Assembly: GCA_030847615.1 (NCBI GenBank)
Contig: JAUMIR010000001.1
Location: 379,546,687-379,610,686 of the forward strand
From: Gambelia wislizenii
Lineage: Eukaryota > Chordata > Lepidosauria > Squamata > Crotaphytidae
Reading direction: 5' to 3'
Length of the DNA: 64,000 nt
The notes beneath the pieces were generated by a model, which worked only from the letters and a program-made list of their open reading frames with translations, searched no databases and was not told where the DNA came from. The first letter of the stretch is position 1. Every line of letters begins with the position of its first letter. Made by a program: the position numbers and the translations under genes. This document shows positions 25,483-35,400 of the stretch, piece after piece.

Positions 25483-25554
25483 TTGTTCTTCTGCACCTCC
25501 TAAGGTCATTTAAGCTTGGAAGCTGCTCCTAGCTTCAACCCTTTAGCTTAGATG

Positions 25555-25625
25555 TAGCGAACGCAGCTGCGCTGGACAGGGCACGTTTCTAGGATGGAGG
25601 ACCTTACGGTCACTCTACGGTGAAC
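25555..25625 (+). repeat. RTE-like LINE scrap
   Basis: The plus strand reads 'RTQLRWTGHVSRMEDL', the same ORF2 segment as in the LINE at 12823-13486. It is joined to the half MITE that follows. Confidence 0.6.
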
Positions 25626-25629
25626 AGCC

Positions 25630-25772
25630 AACCTTGATTTTACCAACTTATATAAGGGACACCATTTTGCTATGCCACTGCATATCATGGGACTTGAGTA
25701 TTCACGGATTTTGGTATCCACGGGAGATCCTGGAACCAAACCCCAGCGAATATGAAGGGACAGCTGTACAAC
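25630..25772. mobile_element. Tigger-like MITE, right half
   Basis: The sequence 'tataagggacaccattttgc', 'acttgagtattcacggattt' and 'agggacagctgta' matches the right half of 49171-49386 and, in reverse, 32556-32786. The left half is missing. Confidence 0.65.
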
Positions 25773-25975
25773 ATTATTCACTGATAAGGGGGGGGGGGAC
25801 CTCCATTTCCGTAGCAAGCAGGACACCTCCATGGGTGGGAAGAAGAGAGAACCCAATTCATGGTGTGTTCATAAAACTTTGTGTATCCAGCGTTCATGAG
25901 CCTTCCCTCCCCAGGGTCTTCGTCCGCCCCCGACCCATGGAGCGCATTGAGAAGCTCCTCTGAAGCGATACTCAC

Positions 25976-26052
25976 AGCGCTCGACCTGAGGCCACTGCGC
26001 GGCAGGTCTCCCCGCCCTCCTCTATTGGCGTCACCGGGAGCCCTGCCAATAG
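25976..26052 (-). promoter_or_regulatory. METTL15: Candidate METTL15 promoter and non-coding first exon
   Basis: On the minus strand this CpG-rich block has, in order, an ATTGG (26046-26050), a CCAAT (26024-26028), a GC box GGGCGGGG (26010-26017), and about 30 bases of possible exon ending in a good donor (GCT|GTGAGTAT at 25976/25975). The two CCAAT motifs face opposite ways within a small inverted repeat (CTATTGGC...GCCAATAG). The location upstream of the METTL15 coding exon and the strand fit a METTL15 first exon, but no start site can be proven from sequence. An alternative is that METTL15 uses the CpG block near 29.4 kb and this one is a separate or cryptic promoter. Confidence 0.4.
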
Positions 26053-26131
26053 ACTTCCTCCCTGCAACAAGGCACCGCTGCCTTCAGTTCCGTTTAGGAA
26101 TTGGGTCCTCCTTCTGGAAAGACTTTGGTGA

Positions 26132-26478
26132 CAGCGGTTCTTAATCTGTGGTCCGTGGACCCCCAAGGGCCGCAAAGGCTTGAAAGCTGCTCAGCCCCAC
26201 ATGACAGCCGCCAAGGCAAAGAAAGGCTTGCTGGCTGGCTTGAGATGTTCAATCTGCTCCAGCCACAAACTTGCACGAAGACGCTGGAGAAAAGTCTTCC
26301 CTCCTCCTCCCCCTCCAGTGCCTCTGAGGGAAGGGTTGATCAATGGATGGTGTAATTCCATTATTAATATTATTATTAATAGGGTTCTAAATCTTGAGTT
26401 AAGTCTTGGGGGGTCCGCAGCAGCAACAAAAGATATTCAAAGGGGGTCCCTGGTAAATGAAAGGTTAAGAGCCACTGG
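26132..26478. mobile_element. hAT-type MITE, copy 1
   Basis: The ends are inverted: left CAGCGGTTCTTAATCTGTGG; the right end in reverse reads CCAGTGGCTCTTAACCTT. This is the common hAT (Charlie-like) terminal pattern CAGTGGTTCTTAACC. The interior 'ccagccacaaacttgca' and 'agatattcaaagggggtccc' is shared with copies at 28624 and 42616. No transposase is present. Confidence 0.75.
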
Positions 26479-26484
26479 CGTAGT

Positions 26485-28290
26485 CAACTAGTGAGGAGCG
26501 TTTGGGGCGAAGGAGACCTCAGCACTCTCGTACATGAGTCAGTATTTGAAAAAAGGCTGGCGGTGGGCTGAGAAAAACACCCAAGGAACTCGCCGGGGCT
26601 GACCTCGGAGTAAAGCAAATATAAAAATAAAAGGCAGCCGTTTGGTTCGGCCGTGGGAACAAAACAACACTAAAAATCCCCAGGCGGGACATATCTTTAT
26701 TACGACACGCTTTCTACAAAAACCTGCAACTTTGCACACTCGACGGGTCTGCAATTTTTCTGTAGGATTTTACATGGCCCTAATAATAAGGGTATTTTCC
26801 CCGGCTCCTGGGCACTTTGGATCCGATGAGCCGGCGCAGTATGTCTGTACAGACTTTCCAGTAATACCGATTTCCCCTTCCCAGCCATGATTTACGCAGA
26901 CTCCCTCATTTTTCCTTCCTCCTCTTTCAGTAGATATCCCTTCTTTTGGTCTCCCAACATGACGATTGACAGGTCGAAAACAAACATTAAAACAGGACAT
27001 TGCCATGAGTAAACTATTTCATTTGCTGGACATCAAGAAGAGTTGAAATAGAAGAGGGGGGAAATCATTTGGTCTAGGGATGTTGTGGCGGAGAAGACAA
27101 TTCAATGCTGGGTAGTGAAGGCTGGCAATCTATTTTTCAGTCCCTCGCCCTTTTGCAGCAAAAACCTGCACAGGTGGGTCACGGACCCAAAGACCCTTCC
27201 CTATGGACACAACACAGGTACTCTCTCTCTCCTAGGGTACCTCATCGTCCACAAACACCAGTTTTGACCACCAAACATTAGCGATCGAGCACATAATAAT
27301 AATAATAATAATTATTATTATTTATTTATATTCCGCCTTTTCCCTAGGGCATCAAGGCGGAGTACAACATAATTACAACAATAAGGTATTATAACAATAA
27401 ACGCTCAGAGTTAAAAAGTAATCCCGTATCCCATCTCCCCCCCCAAAGAACAATAAAATAGAAATTAAACAGGAGAATATATTATTTAGAATATATAGAT
27501 ACACAGATCCACTTTCAAAAAACAGAGAATTGTGCGCAGGTTTCTTTTCCAAGCTCCTTAGACGCTTTGCAAAGAAGGAATAAACTATCCAGGATGTACT
27601 CCTACTTTGTAAATAGCCTGTCCCAAACCCTATTTTACACACCCTGTGTACCTTTTTCGTATATTGATTCCCACCCCTCCTTGCATTCGTCCATATTCCC
27701 ACTTGCTCAGAGAAAAAGTGACTTTAAGGAATAAATCCAGCTTTAATTTTCCCCTCATCCTATTCAGAGCATCCGCGCCAGTGCCACCATTGCTGGAAGC
27801 TATTCGAGAAATGGCATCGCGGTACTAGGACTGTATGGACAAACAATTTGGGATTAAGGAAAGAACACAAGGCAATAAAGTTTTTCTTTCCCTTTCCGGG
27901 CCATCCCCTTCCTCGATCCCCATGGCAGTTTCCTTCTCCTATGTCTCAGTTTTATCTTTGCAAACAAAACACACCCTTCATGAGTACACGTGTTTCCCAT
28001 GTAACGGTTAACAGCAGCACAAGCAGAGCCTTGGGATCGTGCCATTTCAAGAATATGCTTTCTTTTAAAAAGCAGCACACAATCTTTCGGGCCAGAATCA
28101 AAATGGTTTGCATAGCTTCACGCTACTTAAAGGTGGTGTGGTGTTGGTGTTGTTTGGTTTGCTTGTTTTTAGGAGGAGGAGGAGGAGGAGGTGCCCTGTA
28201 AAGCTTTAAGGCTTTGGGGAGTGCCTCCGCTCGCGGTTGAAATAAAGTTTAAATTCAAGTCACCCACGTCCACGGAGAAGCCACGCAGCC
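26485..28290. other. Inter-promoter region, no gene recognised
   Basis: It holds a LINE/SINE tail with (AAT)n at 27294-27400 ('tatattccgccttttcccta') and a (GGA)n run at 28171-28191. Many short open frames exist on both strands but none has protein-like content. Some CpG-containing sequence near 26500-26700 suggests a flanking part of a CpG-rich promoter zone. Confidence 0.5.
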
Positions 28291-28309
28291 CACGTGTGAG
28301 CTGACGTCA
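28291..28309. promoter_or_regulatory. E-box next to a full CRE
   Basis: CACGTG (28291-28296) is followed after five bases by the palindromic cAMP response element TGACGTCA (28302-28309). Both are CpG-containing and lie about 1.2 kb upstream of KIF18A exon 1. Function is inferred from motif identity only. Confidence 0.45.
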
Positions 28310-28623
28310 GGGACTTGCGGAATGAGAAACAGGGAATTCGGGATGAGACAGTGCCACTGAACTCAAGGCAGGGGGTTTACTTTGGAGCCGCTGTCATTAG
28401 GAAAGTGGTATACATAATGATGCAGTAGGAGGGGATTTAAACCAGAGCAGCCTTTGTTTCTCGGCTACAGCCAAGTCCAGATGTTACACAACACGAAGAA
28501 TGCTTTTATGAAATCTTAATTATAGCAACCAAATGTGACGCCACAGAAAGCTGCCTTTACTGAACTCCTTGCCTTAAATGCCACTGCTCTCGGCCAGCCT
28601 TTGCAAGGGTCTTTGCACTATGC

Positions 28624-29087
28624 CCGTGGTTCTTCTTAACCTGTGGTCCGGGGACCCCCACGGGTCCGCGATATCCTCACAGGGCGTCCGAGAAGGCTGG
28701 AAAGCGGCTTGGCCCACCTCCTCCCTACAGTGGAATGGCTATGTGACAGGAGCCAAGGCTCGCTGGCTTGGCCTGCGCATTGCCATTCAATCTGCTCCAG
28801 CCACAAACTTTCAGGAAGAAGCAGGAGAAAAGTCTCCCCTTCCCCTCCAGTGCCTCTGGGTGAAGGTTTTATGGATGGTGCAATTGTATTATTATTATTG
28901 TGGTGGTGGTGGTTTTATGGATGGTGCAATTGTATTATTATTATTGTGGTGGTGGTGGTTTTATGGATGGTGCAATTGTATTATTATTATTATTATTATT
29001 ATTAGGGTTTAAACTCTTGAGTTGAGCTTGCATCAACAAAAGATATTTAAAGGAGATCCCTGGTAAAGAAAAAGTTAACAACCACTG
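28624..29087. mobile_element. hAT-type MITE, copy 2, with internal tandem repeat
   Basis: The left end 'gtggttcttcttaacctgtg' and the right end in reverse 'TCAGTGGTTGTTAACTTT' mark the same family as copy 1, in the same orientation. The internal tattatt tract has grown into a 46-bp tandem array (see 28867-29008). It sits about 350 bp upstream of the KIF18A core promoter. Confidence 0.75.
28867..29008. repeat. 46-bp tandem repeat, about three units
   Basis: The unit 'ttttatggatggtgcaattg' plus a (TAT)n and (GGT)n tract starts at 28867, 28913 and 28959 with near identity. The last unit runs into a longer (ATT)n. It is a candidate variable-number repeat within the MITE. Confidence 0.9.
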
Positions 29088-29409
29088 AATGAAGCAATAA
29101 ATGATTTCTTCCTGCTCTTGCCCAGCTCTTTATAATGCGCTTGCAAAATAAATTCTCCTTCTCCTCCACCATCCACCTCCCCAGCTCAGCCGAAAGTCAG
29201 CACCCACCCACGCACTCCTTCCCTGCCTCCCTCCCTCCCTGCCTCCTTCCAGAGCGGGATCCCATTCATTCATCCTTTGCCAACACGACAACCCAGCTTC
29301 CGACTGCCGCTCATAGAGAGGAGCCGCCTAGCTTTCCCTTCGCTTGTACGTATTCTTTAAGCGATGGAGAGACGGGTCCTCGTCGAGACCAAAAGTCCTT
29401 CCCGCAAGC

Positions 29410-29524
29410 CCAGCAACAGCAGCCGCGGCCGCCATAGGGCGGTGACGCGTGTGACGTTTACCACCCGTGAGCCAATCAGAAGGCGATGAGCCACAAGCCG
29501 CTTGGGTTTGAATTTGGTGGCTGG
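29410..29524 (+). promoter_or_regulatory. KIF18A: KIF18A core promoter with CCAAT box and CHR-type element
   Basis: In a CpG-rich block I see two TGACG half-CRE sites (29443-29447, 29452-29456), a CCAATCAG box (29472-29479) and TTTGAA (29507-29512) 35 bp downstream of it. TTTGAA with a GC-rich motif (AGCCGC) a few bases upstream is the cell-cycle-dependent CDE/CHR pattern. CCAAT boxes with a CHR near the start site are typical of G2/M genes repressed by DREAM, and KIF18A is a mitotic motor. The assignment of these motifs is sequence-based; their use is inferred. Confidence 0.6.
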
Positions 29525-29618
29525 CGGAACCGAGGGAGCTCCAGCGAAGGCTGGCTGATGGCTTAGGAAGCGGCGCGGGCTGGCCCTCCGTCCGTCCGTC
29601 CACAAAGAGGGTGCCCCG
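29525..29618 (+). other. KIF18A: KIF18A probable non-coding exon 1
   Basis: The stretch downstream of the CHR-type element ends in the donor CCCCG|GTGAGTGT at 29618/29619. It contains no start codon leading into the KIF18A frame, so it would be 5' UTR. The 5' end is a guess based on the distance to the TTTGAA element. Confidence 0.5.
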
Positions 29619-29671
29619 GTGAGTGTGAAGGCAGAGAGTCCCGCTGAGCGACCGGAGACTTCCGAGGTGCA

Positions 29672-29738
29672 CTAATATTTATATTTATAATATTATATAT
29701 AAATATATAATATTAATTATATTTAATATTAATAATAA
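29672..29738. repeat. AT-only self-complementary tract
   Basis: About 65 bases of almost pure A/T ('tataatattatatataaata' and similar) lie about 50 bp inside intron 1, directly next to the GC-rich promoter. It can fold on itself. Confidence 0.8.
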
Positions 29739-30035
29739 TGAGCCCTTGAGAACTCAACCTGGCTTCCTATCACTACTGCATGGTAGGAAATCCTCACCCT
29801 ATTTTCTTCACTGTACAAGGATTCAACATTACCTTTACAATTTATATTCACTTGAAAGTACAGAATAAATATATGCACATTTGAACTTGTGCGTGTATGT
29901 GTGTTTAAAGTTGCATTTTAGCATATGCGCTTTGGGAGACTGGATTGAGCTATGTGTATAAAAGAGGAAGGAAACTTCGCCTTTTAAAGTTGCATTTTAT
30001 TTTCCCATATGCACTTTGGTAGACTGAAGTGGGCT

Positions 30036-30247
30036 ATGTATATGTTTATGTGCCTTCAAGTCGCCTGTTGATTAATGGAGACCCCATGAATTTCACAGGG
30101 TTTTCTTAGGCGAGGAATATGTAGAGGTGCTTTGGCCAGTTCCTTCCTCTGAAATATAGCCTACAGCATCTGATATTCGTTGGTGGTCTCCTATCTAAGT
30201 ACTAACCAGGACTGACCCTGCTTATCTTCCAAGTTCACACAGGATCT
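30036..30247 (-). mobile_element. 5S rRNA-derived SINE
   Basis: On the minus strand the head (30247-30159) is recognisably 5S rRNA: it contains the complement of 'gtctcctatctaagtactaa', 'ccaggactgaccctgctta' and 'gcctacagcatctgatattc', which correspond to the 3' two thirds of vertebrate 5S rRNA. The part at 30158-30036 ends with 'cgacttgaaggcacata', a BovB/L2-type tail. So it is a SINE3-type element, not a 5S gene: it is diverged and fused to a LINE tail. Confidence 0.8.
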
Positions 30248-30904
30248 AGTGTCTTTCTTTCTTTCAGACCTTTTTATACCAGCATTAAATCTCAAGGTGC
30301 TTGGAATTTCCATCTTTTTTGCCATCTCATAGACTTAACATTTCATATTGCATAGTAAGTGCCCTTACACTAAAGCGGCATCTCTGTTCTGAAATCAAGG
30401 AAGAGTTTGGATGCCAGTAAAATATCAGGATTAACTGCCCCATGGTCAAAAATTTCCATGATGTCAGTTTATACAGTGGCAGCTTATCTTTTACAAACTG
30501 CATTTCTGTATCATAATACACAAAAAAAATGAGATGCCCCCCATCCCTTACAATAGGTCTCTCCAATGCATGTTTGCTCAGAAGTATCACTGTGTTCAAT
30601 GAGATTTATTCCCATGCAAGATTGCAATCTGCTATCCACTTACCTGGCAGTAAGCCTTAATGAACTCTGTGGTAGTCACTCTTAAGTAGACATGTATAGC
30701 ATTGTAATGGAAGCATGCATAGGAATAACTAACCACTGTACATTTAGGAGCAGTTTTGTTGTGCCTTGTTTTAAAATGACAATCACAAATTAGCAAATAA
30801 CATTTGCTCCCCAACAGTTTAATTAAAATAAAGTGTACAACTGTTTAAACAATTCCAAAATAAAAACCAAAACAATTCACTGAATACATGCGAAAAGTAT
30901 CTAA

Positions 30905-31553
30905 GAGGCTTAGTGGACCACAAGCTGAACATGAGTCAGCAGTGTGATGCAGCAGCTAAAAAAGCCAATGCGATTCTAGGTTGCATTAATAGGAGTATAG
31001 TGTCTAGATCAAGGGAAGCAATAGTGCCACTCTGTTCTGCTTTGGTCAGACCTCACCTGGAATACTGTGTCCAGTTCTGGGTACCACAATTCAAGAAGGA
31101 TATTGAGAAGCTGGAACGTGTCCAGAGGGGGGTGACTAGGATAGTGAGAGGTCTGGAGGCCATGCCCTATGAGGAGCAGCTTAGGGAGCTGGGCATGTTT
31201 AGTCTGGAGAAGAGAAGGTTGAGAGGGGACATGATAGCCATGTTTACATATTTGAAGGGATGTCATACTGAGGATGGAGCAAGCTTGTTTTCTGCTGCTC
31301 CAGAGACTAGGACACAGGGTTCAAACTATAGGAAAAGAGATTCCACCTAAACATTAGGAAGAACTTCCTGACAGTAAGAGCGGTTTGGAAGTGGAGTACA
31401 CTGTCTTGTAATGTGGTGAAGTCTCCTTCTTTGGAGGTTTTTAAACAGAGGCTGGATGGCCATCTGTCAGGAATGATTTGATTGTGTCTTCCTGCATGGC
31501 AGGGGGTTGGACTGGATGGCCCTTGAGGTCTCTTCCAGTTCTATGATTCTAAT
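30905..31553 (+). mobile_element. CR1 LINE, 5'-truncated, ORF2 end and 3' UTR
   Basis: A 145-residue frame (30913-31347) reads the C-terminal part of CR1 ORF2: '[20 protein letters not shown]', '[20 protein letters not shown]', '[15 protein letters not shown]'. It then shifts into the rest ('GWMAICQE'). The 3' UTR 'gggttggactggatggccct' ends with the CR1-type 'tctatgattcta'. It is relatively well preserved and located in KIF18A intron 1. Confidence 0.9.
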
Positions 31554-32118
31554 ATGCTACATGCATTTAAATTTGTGTAACATTGCTAGCTGCAAAAATA
31601 TTTACATTCAGATAGACTAGCATAGCTGTTAATAGTTTCATCGGAGTTAAATAACGGTCTGTGCATTTGGCATAAATCTCTCTTTACTACAATCTCTTTA
31701 AATGGTTGATTTAAAAATTGGGCCAGTCATTTCACATCATGGGCCAGTCAAACAACCATAAATGTTTGTTTTACCAGCATCAGCCTATATGGTGTTTATT
31801 CAGAAGTAGGTTGTTCTCCCAGCAATAGAGGGAACTAAATGAGTGTTGTAGGGATTACTCTGGGCTTTTTTAGTTTATTAGCCAATAATAACAATTTCAT
31901 TCGCCAAAAATGTGGTCCTTGAATTCCATCATTAGCACAGTTGCCAAAGTTGAACCCTGACTGTCAAAATGGAAATCCAATAACATTGTGCTAAAATGAT
32001 ATCAGCAGAGTGACCTTGGTATTGGATTCCATTCTTTGTTGATGATGATTAAGCTATTCTAAGTTTCCCAAACCCACAGAAGCAGCTGAATTTACCTTAC
32101 ATGGGAACTGCTCCTCAG

Positions 32119-32466
32119 ACAACGCTTTGTTCATAATGACTACTACTACTGTTCAAGAAAACGTCTGCAGTCATGTGAAGGTAGTGGTTCGTGTTCGTCC
32201 AGAGAGTCAAAAAGAGAGAGATGGCAACTTCAGGAAAGTGCTCCAGGTTGTTGATAAGCATATATTGGTCTTTGACCCCAAAGTGGAGGAAGTCAGTTTT
32301 TTTCAAGGAAACAAACAGCCATACCGTGATTTGAACAAAAGACAAAATAAGGACATAAAATTTATGTTTGATGCTGTCTTCAGTGAAAATTCTTCACAGC
32401 TGGAGGTCTTTGAAGAAACTACCAAAACAGTACTAGATGGCTTTTTAAATGGCTATAATTGCACAG
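32119..32466 (+). CDS. KIF18A: KIF18A exon 2 (start codon, motor N-terminus)
   Basis: ATG at 32136 starts [20 protein letters not shown], which aligns with the known N-terminus of KIF18A. The frame is open upstream only through TTG at 32127, so the ATG is preferred. An acceptor at ctcctcag/ACAACG (32118/32119) is likely; an alternative AG lies nearby. It ends ...NGYNCT with donor CAG|GTAAGT at 32466, phase 1. It covers the first beta strand ('VVVRVRPE') and the following loop. Confidence 0.95.
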
Positions 32467-35400
32467 GTAAGTTTGCTCTGTGTTTGTACTTCATTGGTTA
32501 TAAAAATAAACAGTGTTAGTAGGTATGTGAACAAAAATTCTATAGAAAAAACATGTACAGTAGGCCCTTGGTATCCTCTGGGGTTTGGTTCCAGAGCTCC
32601 CTGTGGATACCAAAATCTGTAGATGCTCAAGTCCCATTATATACCATGGCAATAGTAAAATAGTGTCCCTTGTATAAAAGGACACAATCAAGGTTTGCTT
32701 TTTGGGTATTTTTTAAAAAATGTTTTTGAACCATGGTTGGTTGAGTCCATGGATTCTGCATCCATGGATATGGAGGACCAGCTGTATCCTGTACTGAAGA
32801 CTGCAGTAAAGTACTTATAAGACCTAAAACTTCCATGTTGTTGCTGTATCCCAGGTTGTTACAGAGTAAGCTAGGCTTTGAGGATTTATGATAGTTTTGG
32901 TATTTCTTGCTTCACATATACTAGCTCCCTCATCTCAGAAACAACAGTTGAGATTTTCTGTATCTCATTTGCAGCGACCCAGATTTTTTTAAAAAACAGC
33001 ACATTAAGACCAGTCTATTTTTCTAACCATTCTTCTTGCCATGCCTGACTTTAGGAATCATATTTACAGCTTCTGCTCCAGGTAGGTCATCAGATTGAAA
33101 GCTAGAGATGGCCCCTGTACGTTTAATGGTTGTGTGGAACATGCAACATCTACTGAAATCCCTTCTACCTAGCCATTAAAGATACAGGAGCTGTCTGCAG
33201 TTTTCATTCTGTCAACCCTACTTCCAAGTTGTCTTCTTGAGTGGCATAATCAATGTGATTGCCACCTTGGACAGAAAGATGGGATATAGATTGAATTAAT
33301 GAATAGTTCATGTCATTCAAAAAAACACCTATACACTGTAAAATAAATCAGCTCAACATTTGCAAGTAGCCAGATTTTCTTGTTTCAAATGCTGGGGTTT
33401 TTTAATCGACACATTCCCTGATATCATCTCTTCTCACCCCACCGCCGCATTATGTAGTGCTTGCATATGGTGCAACAGGAGCTGGGAAAACTCACACAAT
33501 GCTGGGCTCCCCTGAGGATCCTGGGGTGATGTACATGACCATGATGGAACTTTACAATTCCATTGATCGAATGAAGGAAGAAAAGCATTGTGCTGTTGCA
33601 GTTTCATACCTTGAGGTAAGATAGTAGAAGAATTTTGCACAATAGTTGTGTTTGCTAAATGAGAATAATAGTCAGCAATCAAAGAAGTGACTTTTCCAAA
33701 CTCTGAGACACAGTTACCCTAAACCTGCTCAAACTCAACAATAATATTCAAAAAACAGGACTATCATAATATACTATGTTTTATAAAAGTTTTCACTGTT
33801 ATACAACCAAATTGATTTTTCAGAAAGCAGACAATTGCTTAGTGCTATTGTAGAACATACAGTTGAAAAATGTTTCTACTACTACTGATGTTACCCCCAG
33901 ACAAGAATAGAAAGAACACGAGAAAAAGAGTGAATTGATTTACCATCATCTTTGATATATACTTTCTTTTTAAAATATTCTTAATCCAAATGCCATATTT
34001 GTTTTCAAATGACATATATATATATATAAACGTGCAGCAAATAAAAATAGACTATAATGCATTATGTATGGTCCCATGGATGCATGTTCCATATTGTAAA
34101 GAAAGGCAATATGTACAGTTGGGATTGGGTGTATTTATTGGATATAAATCTGATAAATAAATACTAAGAAATAAAGTTCATCGACTCCATTGGGATGTAC
34201 TGCTTACATAGCTGTCTATAGCCTTGCTTGGGATATCTTACTGCACATGGTGGTACATAATTTTGTGGGTTGGGACCAAGCTACATTATATCTTGTCCAA
34301 TTAAATTTCTGGGATTTTCTCTGTATGCTTCTTTTTTGCTTCATGTCAAATACCAAATCTCTTCCTTAACTCATATGTTGAAAAGGGTTTTTTTGGACAG
34401 AAAAGTGCTGAACTGAAGGCTGGAGGGGAAAAAATGAATGCCTGTATGCTATGTGAGATTTGTGTGTGTGGATGTTTATTATTAATCTAAATTGAGATTG
34501 GATTATCAAAACTAGCTACTTTATGGATAATTGACATGTTTATGCATATCTAGAAATCTACCTTCTATAAATTCCCCTCTCCTGTTTTTTCGAAGGTCTA
34601 CAATGAGCAGATACATGACTTACTAGTAAATTCAGGAGCATTGGCGGTTCGAGAAGATCCTCAGAAAGGTGTACTGGTCCATGGATTAACATTGCATCAG
34701 GTATACACAGTGCTCTATCATCATACGATTGTTCAAAAATTGGGGGGTAATGTTTCCTACACAGCAATCATGTACATCCAGGTTGGGTTGAAGGTATTAT
34801 CAGCATTAGCCGTAAGATTGAATCCCAGTAGTTGACAGTAGTAATAACTTTGTTTTTCCTACTTAAATTGGTCCTTTAAATAAAGAAAGCTTAAAGCAAA
34901 GGTTGCAATTATGAGAGCCTCCAGATGTTGTTCTTCAGCACTAGCTGTGCTGATTTGTGCTGCTGGGAGTTGTGGTCCCAACAGTTACATGGCTTAAGGT
35001 AACAACTTTTCACCAAATGGGTTGTGAGCTCAGCTTGATTCTAATACTGAAAACAAATTCTTAGGCTTGGAAAGTGCTTAGAAGCAACCTGTTTTCAATG
35101 TTAAATGTAGGATTTGGTGGATTGTGGTGTTCATGTAAAAAGACACACAATAGATTGAACAAGACTGAAGTCTACCCAGCTCTGTTCTATTTCTGTCTAC
35201 TTAGAAGTAATTTGCACAAAGCTGAATGAGACTGCCTCCCAGCTAAGTGGATATAATATCTTCCTGGGAGCTACAAATCCCCCAGCCAAAACAGAACCAC
35301 TCTACCAACTTTAAGTTGAAGGCTAGAACTGTTTTGCTGCTTTTTGTCAGCTGTCATGAGATACTCAGTATAGGAGGATTATAAACATAATAAAGGCAAT

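Larger units (their letters stand above)
21321..25975 (-). other. METTL15: METTL15 5' intron
   Basis: This lies between the coding exon and the candidate first exon near 26 kb. It holds a microsatellite, a foldback-ended MITE, LINE scraps and a half Tigger-like MITE, each listed. I see no gene in 21460-23460 or 24205-25430. The length of this intron depends on which first exon is correct. Confidence 0.5.

Noticed and set aside
28867..29008. Repeat-spacer pattern resembling a CRISPR array
   Set aside because: It is a contiguous 46-bp tandem repeat without unique spacers, in a vertebrate genome.
28578..29012. 144- and 120-residue frames ending in repeated Tyr or Ile/Val
   Set aside because: They read through the hAT MITE and its 46-bp tandem repeat.
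30159..30247. Possible 5S rRNA gene
   Set aside because: Only the 3' two thirds match, with many changes, and it is fused to a LINE-type tail; it is a SINE.
30913..31350. A 145-residue open frame that could look like a host gene
   Set aside because: The text is the C-terminal part of CR1 ORF2 followed by the CR1 3' UTR, so it is a retrotransposon copy.
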